Assembly: GCF_023556315.2 (NCBI RefSeq)
Contig: NZ_CP116221.1
Span: 3,858,001 to 3,922,000 of the forward strand
Origin: Psychroserpens ponticola
GTDB taxonomy: Bacteria; Bacteroidota; Bacteroidia; Flavobacteriales; Flavobacteriaceae
Reading direction: 5' to 3'
DNA: 64,000 nucleotides
The translations under genes were made by a program, and so were the position numbers. Positions 34,776 to 44,548 of the stretch are shown here, piece after piece; within the stretch, counting starts at the first letter, position 1, and each line of letters starts with the position of its first letter. The notes below the pieces were generated by a model that was not told the DNA's origin, searched no databases, and saw only the letters and a list, made by a program, of their open reading frames with translations.

Positions 34776-36844
34776 ATACTAGTATCACTTCCAAGTCCAA
34801 AATGCGTATTTAAAGTACTCATATATTCAAACCCTTCACCACTACGAACATCTCTAATTTGAACACCACTATCAGTGTATATTTCTACACGAGCACCAAT
34901 ACCATCAATATTACTTGCAGTACCAATTGTGTTTATTTTAATCCAATTGTTACTCGTTGTTAAGTTCCAATAAATATTACCATTATAATAGGCATCAATA
35001 AATCCATCATTATTTAAATCACCTAAAGATCCATTTTTATAATTGATTTGAGTATCATCGGCATCTTCAAAAGTAAGATCACCTTTTCCATACATAATCA
35101 TTCCATTACAAAGAATATCTAAGTAACCATCGTTATCTATGTCATAGCTTACGTTTTCATGTCCAAGAGGCGCTCCACTTACACCAGCACCAGTTGTTAC
35201 ATCTGTAAAAGAACCATCGCCATTATTACGCATAAGTTTATGTGTTCCTGAGCTAGCACCAACAAAAACGTCCATGTCTCCATCGTTATCATAATCTGCC
35301 CAAGATGATGACCAAGTTTGCATAGGATCAGCAAGATCTAAAGCGTTTGCATTTTCTGTAAAAGTACCATCACCATTATTGGTAAGCATGACATTTGTTC
35401 TTCTAGCAGTTTCACCTCCACATTTAGCGATAAACATATCCATGTCTCTATCGTTATCATAATCGATCCAAATAGAACCATAATTACCACCAGATTCATA
35501 ATCACCTAAATTAAAAGGCGCATTTGGCGTAACGTTAGATTGATAAAACGTAAGGTTACCAGAACCATCATTTATATAATATACATTTGGAGCTACATCA
35601 TGACAAACAAAAGCATCTAAATGGCCATCTTGATTGATATCAACAAAATTTGAACGTTGAGAAAACACATATTCACCAGTAGAGATTTCAGTAAAACCAG
35701 AACCAGTACCATCACTTTTCATAAATGTAACACCGCTTCCAGCTCCATAAAGTAAATCGGTATAACCATCTTTATTAAAATCGGCCGCAGCCATACTCCA
35801 ACCAGGTAAAAAGTCGGCACTAGGTGTTGGAATATCCACTTCGTTAAAACCTCCAGAAGCTAATTGATAGTGTATGTTTACATTACTTGTAGATGCAGAC
35901 ACAATATCATCTAAGTTATCTCCATTCATATCAACAACTGTTAAGTCGTAATTTCCAATACCCATAGCTTGTTGAGAAAAATTAACTCTAGAAGGAATTA
36001 ATGTTGTAAAGTTTAAAGGTCCAATCCAATTGCTATAATCTGTTCCTCCACAAAATCCTCTTACATAGATTTCATAGGAAGTATTCTGAGTTAATCCGCT
36101 TAATACATGTGGATTATTAGTAGTTGTAGATGTTCCAGAGCCAGAAGGAATACCAGTTCCAGAAGCTTGTAAAGCTATTTCCCAAGACGTTTCTACATCA
36201 CCAGCATCCCAAAATACATTGGCACCATCTGAAGAAATAAAAGTAACAGATAGGTCACTTACATTTGGACAAGCAGGAGGTGTTACTGAACTTATTGTTG
36301 GAGAATTAAAACAAAATCCCCAACCATAAGATCCATTATCATTATAAAGGATGCGATATTTAAAATTAGCTAATTGAGACGCTGAAAAAGAAGCAATATT
36401 TATAGTTTCATTTGCTTGTTCAGGAGTTCCATTACAAAATGCTACATTTGGAGCATTAGCTGTCTGTGTTAATTCTGAGCCAAAATCTTGCCAATTTCCA
36501 GCATCATTATCCCAATACTGTATGCTTAAATCTTCAGTTTGATAAATATTAAATACATATGAGCCAGATACAGTAATCCAAGTTTCTCCTGCAGTATGAG
36601 CAGCAGTTAAATCAATGGTATTTGATTCTGCAGCGACAGTATTATCTGAATTTTGTCCTCCTTCATCATCATCAAAAGAAAAATTTGAACTCACTGTTGG
36701 ATTGTCTGTAAAAATAACTGGATCAGCGTCATAAGAACCAGTTATTGTCCAGTTATTGTTAGGCCAGTTAGCAGGTTCGTTTAAAACCTGGGCTAACGAG
36801 CAATAAGACATTACAAGAAATGTTAATAATGTAATTTTTTTCAT
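33176..36844 (-). CDS. T9SS-secreted FG-GAP/ASPIC protein with dockerin-like and cohesin-like modules (mosaic)
   Basis: A 1222-aa exported protein. Signal peptide MKKITLLTFLVMSYCSLAQ; beta-sandwich and FN3 regions, FG-GAP repeats and ASPIC domain as in the short paralog (about 1-710). It then has an extra C-terminal half: a segment DFDGNEQVQNSD...DMDANAQIQNSD (about 900-960) resembling calcium-binding dockerin repeats, a cohesin-like beta-sandwich (about 975-1110), and a type A T9SS sorting domain (KLYPNPVKNTLYI, final LKLIKQ). The N-terminal two thirds match the downstream paralog and the C-terminal third matches the upstream paralog, switching near 34775-34795. It is a gene-conversion product or duplicated mosaic. 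Confidence 0.88.
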   Translation of the reverse strand: MKKITLLTFLVMSYCSLAQVLNEPANWPNNNWTITGSYDADPVIFTDNPTVSSNFSFDDDEGGQNSDNTVAAESNTIDLTAAHTAGETWITVSGSYVFNIYQTEDLSIQYWDNDAGNWQDFGSELTQTANAPNVAFCNGTPEQANETINIASFSASQLANFKYRILYNDNGSYGWGFCFNSPTISSVTPPACPNVSDLSVTFISSDGANVFWDAGDVETSWEIALQASGTGIPSGSGTSTTTNNPHVLSGLTQNTSYEIYVRGFCGGTDYSNWIGPLNFTTLIPSRVNFSQQAMGIGNYDLTVVDMNGDNLDDIVSASTSNVNIHYQLASGGFNEVDIPTPSADFLPGWSMAAADFNKDGYTDLLYGAGSGVTFMKSDGTGSGFTEISTGEYVFSQRSNFVDINQDGHLDAFVCHDVAPNVYYINDGSGNLTFYQSNVTPNAPFNLGDYESGGNYGSIWIDYDNDRDMDMFIAKCGGETARRTNVMLTNNGDGTFTENANALDLADPMQTWSSSWADYDNDGDMDVFVGASSGTHKLMRNNGDGSFTDVTTGAGVSGAPLGHENVSYDIDNDGYLDILCNGMIMYGKGDLTFEDADDTQINYKNGSLGDLNNDGFIDAYYNGNIYWNLTTSNNWIKINTIGTASNIDGIGARVEIYTDSGVQIRDVRSGEGFEYMSTLNTHFGLGSDTSISHITIYWPNSGGETFLNPPINQPFNAVEGTGFRCVVSPIAYLEGAALNPNSGENNLMRDDLRLNGWLASNATTSPYADALIADPSVFNTTGDDAIVDWVFVELRDKNDNSIVIDSQSALLQRDGDVVGVDGLSALGFDQDQDDYFIAIKHRNHLGVMSATTHALSPSKSIIDFASNPNTVEGDNNAVVALANGKYGMYTGDFDGNEQVQNSDASGVIQLIGGSGYNNADMDANAQIQNSDVNTLINPNIGRGQQFQRSGESNEDQLESNLTLTFANAQITNDGSDNFYEADILIASTEDFYVGSGQVYFEYNTAAFGGNISSNGAIEYSQPTGSILEGNFATLPAYKDFVQNDNTASRVSLSFQQNFSESFIASNIPNIQITATPKVLFHIKIKYVNAGQDADVCFYNDGVFQDQFYTACGGAGAPDCTGNPGVQITDDTYDCAAAGVTTLDIASYESNSFKLYPNPVKNTLYIKGNTENLTKIEIININGQLIKTINADFNQIDVSHLNAAIYFLKVYAKNNTSTLKLIKQ

Positions 36845-36885
36845 AATAATTCATGTATTAGGTAATATAGTTTCTAAAAGTAACC

Positions 36886-36917
36886 AAAAAACCTACAAAC
36901 TGTATTTGGAGGTTTTT
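36886..36917 (-). terminator. Imperfect terminator of the upstream FG-GAP gene
   Basis: The stem ACCTACAAA (from 36891) with TTTGGAGGT (to 36913) has one mismatch and T runs on the minus-strand side. Confidence 0.6.
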
Positions 36918-36934
36918 TTAGTTACTATGTTTTC

Positions 36935-38558
36935 TCTGTTCAATAAATGATTACAGCATTATTGTTTTATCAATTTTAATGTTGATGTATTATTTTTCGC
37001 ATAAACTTTTAAGAAATAAATAGCTGCATTTAAATGGCTAACATCAATTTGATTAAAATGAGCATTAATTGTTTTTATTAATTGACCATTAATGTTAATA
37101 ATCTCAATTTTAGTTAAATTTTCTGTATTTCCTTTAATGTATAGAGTATTCTTTACAGGATTAGGATAAAGTTTAAAAGAATTACTTTCATAAGAAGCGA
37201 TATCTAAGGTGGTCACACCAGCAGCAGCACAATCATAAGTGTCGTCTGTTATTTGCACTCCAGGGTTACCTGTACAATCTGGAGCACCAGCACCACCACA
37301 AGCTGTATAAAATTGATCTTGAAATACGCCATCATTATAGAAACACACATCAGCATCTTGACCAGCATTAACATATTTTATTTTAATATGAAACAGTACT
37401 TTAGGTGTTGCAGTAATTTGGATGTTAGGAATGTTACTAGCAATGAACGATTCGGAAAAATTTTGTTGAAAAGATAGTGACACTCTAGAAGCGGTATTAT
37501 CATTTTGGACAAAATCTTTATAAGCAGGAAGTGTAGCAAAATTACCTTCTAAAATAGAACCAGTAGGTTGAGAGTATTCAATAGCTCCATTTGAAGATAT
37601 ATTCCCACCAAAAGCTGCGGTATTATACTCAAAATAGACTTGCCCAGAACCTACATAGAAATCTTCTGTAGATGCAATTAAAATATCTGCTTCATAAAAA
37701 TTATCACTACCATCATTAGTAATTTGAGCATTAGCAAAAGTTAAAGTAAGGTTAGATTCTAATTGATCTTCATTAGATTCGCCAGACCTTTGAAATTGTT
37801 GACCACGTCCAATATTAGGATTAATTAAAGTGTTGACATCTGAATTTTGAATTTGTGCATTAGCATCCATATCCGCATTATTATATCCAGAACCACCAAT
37901 AAGTTGAATCACACCACTAGCATCCGAATTTTGTACTTGCTCATTTCCATCAAAATCACCTGTATACATTCCATATTTACCATTAGCTAGAGCAACAACA
38001 GCATTGTTGTCACCTTCAACTGTGTTTGGGTTTGAAGCAAAATCAATAATTGATTTGGAAGGACTTAAAGCATGTGTTGTAGCACTCATAACACCAAGAT
38101 GGTTACGGTGTTTAATAGCGATGAAATAGTCGTCTTGATCTTGGTCAAAACCTAAGGCAGAGAGACCATCTACACCAACCACATCACCATCACGTTGTAA
38201 AAGAGCAGATTGAGAATCAATAACAATAGAGTTATCGTTTTTATCTCTAAGTTCCACAAACACCCAATCAACAATAGCATCATCACCAGTAGTATTAAAC
38301 ACAGAAGGGTCAGCGATTAAAGCATCAGCATAAGGGCTAGTAGTAGCATTAGAAGCTAACCAACCATTAAGTCTTAAATCATCACGCATTAAGTTGTTTT
38401 CACCAGAATTAGGGTTTAAAGCGGCACCTTCTAAGTAAGCTATTGGAGATACGACACAACGAAAACCAGTACCTTCAACAGCATTGAAAGGTTGATTTAT
38501 AGGCGGATTTAAAAATGTTTCACCACCAGAGTTAGGCCAGTATATAGTAATATGTGAG
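36935..38558. repeat. Large near-identical duplicated block, copy 2 (3' module of the upstream FG-GAP gene)
   Basis: Pairs with 33152-34775; identity falls sharply past about 38560 within the ASPIC coding region. Confidence 0.92.
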
Positions 38559-40213
38559 ATGCTAGTATCGCTTCCAATACCAAAATGTGTATTCATAGAA
38601 CTCATATATCTGAAACCATCACCACTTTTAACGTCTCTAATTTGAACACCACTATCAGTGTATATTTCTACACGAGCACCAATACCATTAATGTTACTTG
38701 TAGTACCAACAGTATGAATTTTAATCCAATTATTATTTGTTTCTTTATTATTTAGATAGATGTTACTAGAATTGAATGCATCGATGTAACCATCATTATT
38801 TAAATCTCCATAAGCTCCAGCTCCTGGAAAAACTCCAGTATGAACAGTGAAATTCATATTACCATCACCAAATAATAAATTACCACCAGACACTAGGTCA
38901 AGGTTACCATCATTATCAAAATCGTATGTTACAGTTTCTGTAGAAGTAAGTGATAATAAATCTACACCTGTACCTGCTGAGATATCGACAAAAGTACCAC
39001 CATCATTACGCATCATCTTATGACTTCCTGAGCTTGCACCAACAAAGACATCCATATCTCCATCATTATCAAAATCTCCCCATGCAGAAGACCATGTTTG
39101 CATTGGATCTGCTAAACCAATTGCAGCTGCATTTTCTGTATAGTTTCCATTTCCATCATTGGTATGCATTTGATTAGTTCTTCTTGCAGTCTCACCACCA
39201 CATTTAGCGATAAATAAATCTAAATCCCTATCATTATCATAGTCAATCCATATTGAACCATAATTACCTCCTGAAGAATAATCTCCTAAACCTCCTTGAT
39301 TAAAGGTAAGGTTTCCACTTCCATCATTTATATAATATACATTAGGAGCAACATCATGACAAACAAAGGCATCTAAATGCCCATCTTGGTTGATGTCAAT
39401 AAAATTAGAGCGCTGTGAGAACACATCTTCAGAACCAGAGACCTCAGTGAATCCATTACCAGTTCCATCACTTCTCATAAAAGTTACACCGTTTCCAGCA
39501 CCATAAAGTAAATCGGTATAACCATCTCTATTATAATCTGCTGCAGCTAAACTCCATGACGGTTCAAAATCTGCATTCGTGGTAGCGATGTTTTTTGTTG
39601 TAAATCCACCACCATTGTTTTGTTCTCTAATGTTTACATTATTAGATGAAATAGAAACTAAGTCATCTAGAAAATCACCGTTCATATCAACACAAGCAAT
39701 TCTATAAGATCCAGAAGACCCAGAAGTGCTTGAGGTAAATGTTATAGGAGTTGGAACAGGAGCATTGTCTGTAGATTCTAAGCAAAATGCAACATCAGAA
39801 AGACCAGTGCCTTCAAAATCATATATTTGAATAACAAGGTCATCTCCTATATTCCATCCACCAATAGTTTCATTGTCAAAGGTATTTGTACAGGCAATTT
39901 CTATAGTTCCAGTAGAATTATAAACTACAATACCTGGATTTCCTGGGTTTTGTGAGTAAAAATTCAAACCTAATTTTGTTGCTGTCCAAGTAAAGAATTG
40001 ATCTAAGCCAGAAGCTCTACAAGAACCTTGAACTCCACTATCTGTCGTGCCATCAGTTGAAAATGGAAGAGAAAATGAACTCGTGCAACCACTTCCATCA
40101 GCAGCAGGTGTAATTGGAATTGCACCTGAAAAAACATCATTTACTGGCTGAGCAAAAGCTTGAAAGCTAAATGCCATTAAAGCCGCTGTAATAAAAAGTA
40201 ATTTTGTTTTCAT
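36959..40213 (-). CDS. T9SS-secreted pre-peptidase-like/FG-GAP/ASPIC protein with dockerin- and cohesin-like modules
   Basis: A 1084-aa exported protein. Signal peptide MKTKLLFITAALMAFSFQAFA. The N-terminal domain (about 22-150, beginning PVNDVFSGAIPITP) resembles bacterial pre-peptidase C-terminal beta-sandwiches and replaces the FN3 region of its paralogs. FG-GAP repeats (about 155-470) with DxNxDGxxD loops are followed by ASPIC/UnbV (about 500-570) and then the same linker, dockerin-like, cohesin-like and T9SS type A modules as the middle gene. It begins 27 bases after the stop of the cytochrome gene on the same strand, so the two are probably one transcript. Confidence 0.88.
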   Translation of the reverse strand: MKTKLLFITAALMAFSFQAFAQPVNDVFSGAIPITPAADGSGCTSSFSLPFSTDGTTDSGVQGSCRASGLDQFFTWTATKLGLNFYSQNPGNPGIVVYNSTGTIEIACTNTFDNETIGGWNIGDDLVIQIYDFEGTGLSDVAFCLESTDNAPVPTPITFTSSTSGSSGSYRIACVDMNGDFLDDLVSISSNNVNIREQNNGGGFTTKNIATTNADFEPSWSLAAADYNRDGYTDLLYGAGNGVTFMRSDGTGNGFTEVSGSEDVFSQRSNFIDINQDGHLDAFVCHDVAPNVYYINDGSGNLTFNQGGLGDYSSGGNYGSIWIDYDNDRDLDLFIAKCGGETARRTNQMHTNDGNGNYTENAAAIGLADPMQTWSSAWGDFDNDGDMDVFVGASSGSHKMMRNDGGTFVDISAGTGVDLLSLTSTETVTYDFDNDGNLDLVSGGNLLFGDGNMNFTVHTGVFPGAGAYGDLNNDGYIDAFNSSNIYLNNKETNNNWIKIHTVGTTSNINGIGARVEIYTDSGVQIRDVKSGDGFRYMSSMNTHFGIGSDTSISHITIYWPNSGGETFLNPPINQPFNAVEGTGFRCVVSPIAYLEGAALNPNSGENNLMRDDLRLNGWLASNATTSPYADALIADPSVFNTTGDDAIVDWVFVELRDKNDNSIVIDSQSALLQRDGDVVGVDGLSALGFDQDQDDYFIAIKHRNHLGVMSATTHALSPSKSIIDFASNPNTVEGDNNAVVALANGKYGMYTGDFDGNEQVQNSDASGVIQLIGGSGYNNADMDANAQIQNSDVNTLINPNIGRGQQFQRSGESNEDQLESNLTLTFANAQITNDGSDNFYEADILIASTEDFYVGSGQVYFEYNTAAFGGNISSNGAIEYSQPTGSILEGNFATLPAYKDFVQNDNTASRVSLSFQQNFSESFIASNIPNIQITATPKVLFHIKIKYVNAGQDADVCFYNDGVFQDQFYTACGGAGAPDCTGNPGVQITDDTYDCAAAGVTTLDIASYESNSFKLYPNPVKNTLYIKGNTENLTKIEIININGQLIKTINAHFNQIDVSHLNAAIYFLKVYAKNNTSTLKLIKQ

Positions 40214-40240
40214 AATAATTTATTTCAAATTTTAATTTAA

Positions 40241-41626
40241 TTATTCACATTCTCCTTCTAAGGAGTTTATCCACTCTTCAATAAGTCTAACACCTTCGGT
40301 ATGTTGAAGTGTTCTTCCTAAAAGCGGCATTCTATTTTGTTCTTCTGTAGAACTAATTCTAAAGTGTAAAATTGATCTATCAATTCGACCACTTGAAACA
40401 ATATGCGTATATGGTGAAATTTGAGTATCTGGTGTAACACAAACTCCCTTATTTACATCATCATCATTTTCATTAAATGCTAGTCGTAAAGGACGATATT
40501 CGCAATAACTTTCCTCAGAGTGACAATGTGCACAGTTAATATCTAAATACGAACGAACCCTAAGTTCTAAAGGCAGAGAGTCGTCTTCCCAATTAACCGT
40601 TGAAACAATAGTTGAAGGCAACGTGTTTTCTAAATACCCAACTTCAATCCATTTGTTTAATTGATTAGCAGCACCATCAGTATAATTATAATCTTTGTTT
40701 AAGTTTTGAGGCTTTGGTCCAATAGGTAATGGTGTGCCAAATTTATTGTGACATGTAAAGCATTCATTTCGTGAAGGGATTCTATAATTTACAGAATTTG
40801 AATTTCCGTTTTCAATCCAATCAACTTCAATAAAGCTTCCGTCATTACTAAATGTGGCTTCGGTTTGTTCTTCATTCCAAACATATTTCGCAAAATCCCA
40901 ACCATCTTCTGTCATATACATTAAGCGAGTTTCAATGATTTTTGTTGTGTTTTCAGGTTGAACATTATCATAGTAAAAGTTCTTGATAAGCATTCCTCCT
41001 ACAGGAAAATCTAATGGTGTATGATCACTATTATAATTTGCCATAGTTCCATCAGGCATCCAAATAAACCTTTTTTTGTGAGCATAATCACTAAAAAGAG
41101 GAGAATTTAAATCATAAGGAAGTACTCCTGGTACTGGTTCTAAATCTTTTAATTCACCTTTAAAAAAATTGTACTCTGAAAGTGTTGGATAAGGAATTTC
41201 ATCAGGATTATATACAACTTCTAAATCTTGAGTTACAGTTACAGCTACATCTTCTGTAGCACAATTAATAGGATTTAAGTTATTACAAATAGTATATGTA
41301 AAGCTATCTGTTCCAATATAATCAGTATTTGGTGTGTATAAAACCATGTCATCCGAAGGATTATCTGGTGTATTATTAATGTCTAACACCTCAATAGTTC
41401 CGTTTGTAGCATTGCTTGTAACTAAACTACCAGATGTTGGCACATTAGTATCATTGCTCAAAACGTCTATTTGTATGGCATTATTTTGAACGACCTCAGC
41501 TAGATCTGGAGATGTTTCTATATTAATAGGAGTATAAATATCACTTTTATCATCATCATCTGCACAAGATTGTATTGAAATCATCAACACTACTAACGAA
41601 AGTGATTTAAGGTAATTTTTAAGCAT
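40241..41626 (-). CDS. Diheme cytochrome c lipoprotein (SO2930/HNE_0200-like family)
   Basis: A 461-aa exported lipoprotein (Cys21 after SIQS). Residues about 30-135 form an Ig-like/cadherin-like domain with DSFTYTIC. The remainder matches the conserved diheme family with PYDLNSPLFSDYAHKKRFIW and two CxxCH haem motifs: CFTCH at 289-293 and CAHCH at 365-369. The C-terminal RIDRSILHFRISS and MPLLGR motif is family-typical. It is likely periplasmic or surface-exposed electron transfer; the partner is unknown. It precedes the FG-GAP gene by 27 bases, and related loci often pair this cytochrome with a large secreted beta-structured protein. Confidence 0.82.
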   Translation of the reverse strand: MLKNYLKSLSLVVLMISIQSCADDDDKSDIYTPINIETSPDLAEVVQNNAIQIDVLSNDTNVPTSGSLVTSNATNGTIEVLDINNTPDNPSDDMVLYTPNTDYIGTDSFTYTICNNLNPINCATEDVAVTVTQDLEVVYNPDEIPYPTLSEYNFFKGELKDLEPVPGVLPYDLNSPLFSDYAHKKRFIWMPDGTMANYNSDHTPLDFPVGGMLIKNFYYDNVQPENTTKIIETRLMYMTEDGWDFAKYVWNEEQTEATFSNDGSFIEVDWIENGNSNSVNYRIPSRNECFTCHNKFGTPLPIGPKPQNLNKDYNYTDGAANQLNKWIEVGYLENTLPSTIVSTVNWEDDSLPLELRVRSYLDINCAHCHSEESYCEYRPLRLAFNENDDDVNKGVCVTPDTQISPYTHIVSSGRIDRSILHFRISSTEEQNRMPLLGRTLQHTEGVRLIEEWINSLEGECE

Positions 41627-41831
41627 TTATAATAAATTTGGAGAGTAAATGTACTTATAAATCTACAATTTCAAATGTTAAATTAGATGTAATACTCTTT
41701 TTATCAGACAACAAGAGCGCTTGAATAATGGATTTACGGTTATTTACAAGTTATTTCTCTAAAATTTGGTAGAGACTTCCGTATATATAACAATTCAACT
41801 CATAAAAACCCTAAAGCAATTATGCTTTTTT

Positions 41832-42821
41832 TTAAAGTAGATTTTTTTTCAATAAATATTCAGCAATTTGAACCGTATTTGTTGCAGCACCTTTGCGAAG
41901 ATTATCACTAACAATCCACATATTTATCGTATTGGGTTGAGACCCATCTCTACGAATTCTACCAACAAAAACATCATCTTTTCCATGAGCATAAATTGGC
42001 ATTGGGTATGTGTTTACATCAATATTGTCTTGAACAACAATACCTTCAGATTCGTTTAGTATTTGTCTAACCTCAGAAAGGTCATAGTCATTTTCAAATT
42101 CAACATTTACGGCTTCACTATGCCCTCCTGCTGTAGGTATTCTAACAGCTGTTGCTGTGATTGCTATAGTACGATCATCTAATATTTTTTGAGTTTCTCG
42201 AACTAACTTCATTTCCTCTTTGGTGTATCCGTTTTCTTCAAAGACATCACAATGAGGAATTGCATTTTGGTGAATAGGATAAGGGTAAGCCATTTCTCCT
42301 TTAATACCTGCAAGTTCATTTTCTAATTGTCTAACTGCTTTTACACCAGTTCCAGTTATAGATTGATAAGTAGAAACAACGATACGTTTGATTTTATATT
42401 TTTTATGAAGAGGCGCTAAAGCCAGAACCATTTGTATGGTTGAACAGTTTGGGTTGGCAATTATTTTGTCTTCAGAAGTTAATGTATTTGCATTAATCTC
42501 AGGAACAACTAAATGTTTTGAATGATCCATTCTCCAAGCTGAAGAATTATCAATAACAGTAATTCCTGCTTTTGCAAATTTTGGAGCCCATTCTAATGAG
42601 GTGTCTCCTCCAGCGGAAAATAATGCTACGTTAGGTTTCATGTCAATTGCATCTTGCATACCAACCACTTTGTAATCTGTTCCTTTATATGAAATTAATT
42701 TACCGATAGAGCGTTCTGAAGCTACAGGAATTAATTCTGAAACCGGAAAATTTCGTTCTTCAAGAACTTTAAGCATGACTTCGCCTACTAAACCAGTGGC
42801 ACCAACAACTGCTACTTTCAT
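41832..42821 (-). CDS. asd: Aspartate-semialdehyde dehydrogenase
   Basis: NADPH-dependent reduction of aspartyl phosphate to the semialdehyde, a branch point for lysine, methionine, threonine and diaminopimelate. 329 aa from the ATG at 42821, where the invariant MKVAVVGATGLVGEVM starts; a longer reading from 42884 adds 21 unrelated residues. The active-site Cys is in IANPNCSTIQM, the substrate-binding Arg in VRIPTAGGHSEAVN, and a catalytic His near the C-terminus. An AT-rich palindrome (about 41811-41832) follows but is a poor minus-strand terminator. The mscL terminator separates this gene from mscL upstream. Confidence 0.95.
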   Translation of the reverse strand: MKVAVVGATGLVGEVMLKVLEERNFPVSELIPVASERSIGKLISYKGTDYKVVGMQDAIDMKPNVALFSAGGDTSLEWAPKFAKAGITVIDNSSAWRMDHSKHLVVPEINANTLTSEDKIIANPNCSTIQMVLALAPLHKKYKIKRIVVSTYQSITGTGVKAVRQLENELAGIKGEMAYPYPIHQNAIPHCDVFEENGYTKEEMKLVRETQKILDDRTIAITATAVRIPTAGGHSEAVNVEFENDYDLSEVRQILNESEGIVVQDNIDVNTYPMPIYAHGKDDVFVGRIRRDGSQPNTINMWIVSDNLRKGAATNTVQIAEYLLKKNLL

Positions 42822-42883
42822 TATAATGATGTTTTGATAAAACAAAAGTAGGAATTTATTCATTTTTACTCTAAAAGAAAGCA

Positions 42884-42916
42884 TAAAAAAACCACCTCTT
42901 TTTCATAAGGTGGTTA
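42884..42916 (-). terminator. Terminator of mscL
   Basis: The stem AACCACCT (42890-42897) with AGGTGGTT (42908-42915) has a T run at 42885-42890 on the minus strand. Confidence 0.85.
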
Positions 42917-42952
42917 AAGTTTAAAAAATATATAATGTAGCGGTTAGCTATC

Positions 42953-43357
42953 TTATTTTTTAAGTAAATCTCTTATTTCGGCAAGTAAATCATTATCTGA
43001 TGGGCCTGCAGGAGCTGGAGCTTCAACTGGAGCTTTTGTTTTGTTGTATGCTTTTACAATCATAAACATTACAAATCCAACAATTATTAAATTAACAATT
43101 GTGTTAATCCAAGATCCGTATGCAATAACTGCTGCACCAGCTTCTTTAGCAGCTGCTAATGATGCATACTCAACTCCATCCATAGCGTAATGTAGGTCTT
43201 CAAAATTCATTCCACCAGCAAAATATCCTATAAAAGGCATGGCGATGTTAGATACAAAACCATTAATAACTGCACCTAGTGCACCTGCCATAATTACTGC
43301 AACAGCGAAATCAATGACGTTACCAGTCATGATAAAATTTTTAAATTCTTTCAACAT
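42953..43357 (-). CDS. mscL: Large-conductance mechanosensitive channel
   Basis: A stretch-activated inner-membrane channel that releases solutes on hypo-osmotic shock. 134 aa with the family start MLKEFKNFIMTGNVIDFAVA, two TM helices (about 15-45 and 80-105), a periplasmic loop with an Ala-rich stretch, and a C-terminal helical bundle (SDNDLLAEIRDLLKK). It stands alone between asd and alr on the same strand with its own terminator. Confidence 0.95.
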   Translation of the reverse strand: MLKEFKNFIMTGNVIDFAVAVIMAGALGAVINGFVSNIAMPFIGYFAGGMNFEDLHYAMDGVEYASLAAAKEAGAAVIAYGSWINTIVNLIIVGFVMFMIVKAYNKTKAPVEAPAPAGPSDNDLLAEIRDLLKK

Positions 43358-43438
43358 AATTTTAGTGTTTTATTAGTTAGTACATAATTAAGACTCTAAT
43401 TTAATTAAAAAGTCACAAATAATAACAAGAACAATTAA

Positions 43439-44548
43439 CTATCTTAATAAGACACGCTTAACTCTCTGAGAAATTGCTGTTAATATTTCGTAAGAAATAG
43501 TTTGAGTTGTTTTTGAAAACTCTGAAGCTGAGTGAGGATGATTACCAAAAACAATAACCTCATCTCCTTCGTTACAATCAATAGTTGTAATATCGACCAT
43601 AATCATATCCATACAGACATTACCTATTATATATGCAGGTTTATCATTGATAATTACATAGCCTTTACCATTACCATATTGTCTGCCAATGCCATCTGCA
43701 TGACCAATAGGAATCGTTGCAGTTTTAACAAAAGCATTACTTTTATACGCTCTATTGTAGCCTACAGATTGGCCTTTTTCAACACGATGAATTTGTGAAA
43801 TTACAGATTTTAATTTGGCTATAGGTTTGAGGTTTTTATTTTCTTTTTCTGAATTCCCAAAGCCATACAAGCCAATACCAGTCCTAACTATATCTAAATG
43901 TGCTTCTGGGTAATTTAATATTCCAGATGTATTACAAATATGAAACAATGGCTGATAGCCTATTTTTTTTGAAAATTCTTTCGTAATGTTTTCAAAATTT
44001 TGAATCTGATGACTTGTAAATTCTTTTTCAGAAAGATCTTCACTAGCTGCTAAATGTGAAAATATGGATTTAGTGATTACTGAATTTGTTCCTTTTAATT
44101 TTGATATGATATCATCTACATCATTTTTTTCAAATCCTAACCTATTTAAACCTGTATTGAATTTTATATGAATAGGATAATTGGTTTGCCCTTCCTCTGA
44201 AGCGACCGTAATAAATTCATTTAAAATCTTCGCATTATATAGACTTGGTTCAAGGCATCTTTCAATAAGCATTTTGAAATTTATGGCTTGAGGATGTAAA
44301 ACTAAAATAGGTGTAACGATTCCAGCATTTCTTAGAGCAACACCTTCAGAAACATATGCCACAGCAAAATAATCAACATCTAAACCTTGAAGATAATTGG
44401 CAATTATATCAGCATGACTTCCATAGGCAAAAGCCTTAACAACGGCTAATATTTTAGTGTCTTTTTGAGTTTTAGATTTAAGATACTCGAAATTGTGCTT
44501 GAGTGCTTTTAAATCTATTTCAAGTACAGTTTCTTGCGCTTTAGGCAT
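43439..44548 (-). CDS. alr: Alanine racemase
   Basis: PLP-dependent interconversion of L- and D-alanine for peptidoglycan. 369 aa: PLP-binding Lys in [13 protein letters not shown], the catalytic-region Tyr in VGYNRAYKS, and the C-terminal barrel with [13 protein letters not shown]. Unlike many Bacteroidota, the enzyme is not fused to MurF. The start overlaps the tdk stop by 8 bases on the same strand, giving an unusual but plausible tdk-alr operon. Confidence 0.95.
   Translation of the reverse strand: MPKAQETVLEIDLKALKHNFEYLKSKTQKDTKILAVVKAFAYGSHADIIANYLQGLDVDYFAVAYVSEGVALRNAGIVTPILVLHPQAINFKMLIERCLEPSLYNAKILNEFITVASEEGQTNYPIHIKFNTGLNRLGFEKNDVDDIISKLKGTNSVITKSIFSHLAASEDLSEKEFTSHQIQNFENITKEFSKKIGYQPLFHICNTSGILNYPEAHLDIVRTGIGLYGFGNSEKENKNLKPIAKLKSVISQIHRVEKGQSVGYNRAYKSNAFVKTATIPIGHADGIGRQYGNGKGYVIINDKPAYIIGNVCMDMIMVDITTIDCNEGDEVIVFGNHPHSASEFSKTTQTISYEILTAISQRVKRVLLR

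Noticed and set aside
41811-41832. Terminator after asd
   Set aside because: The AAAGCA/TGCTTT palindrome has its T run on the plus strand only; it is poor for the minus-strand gene.
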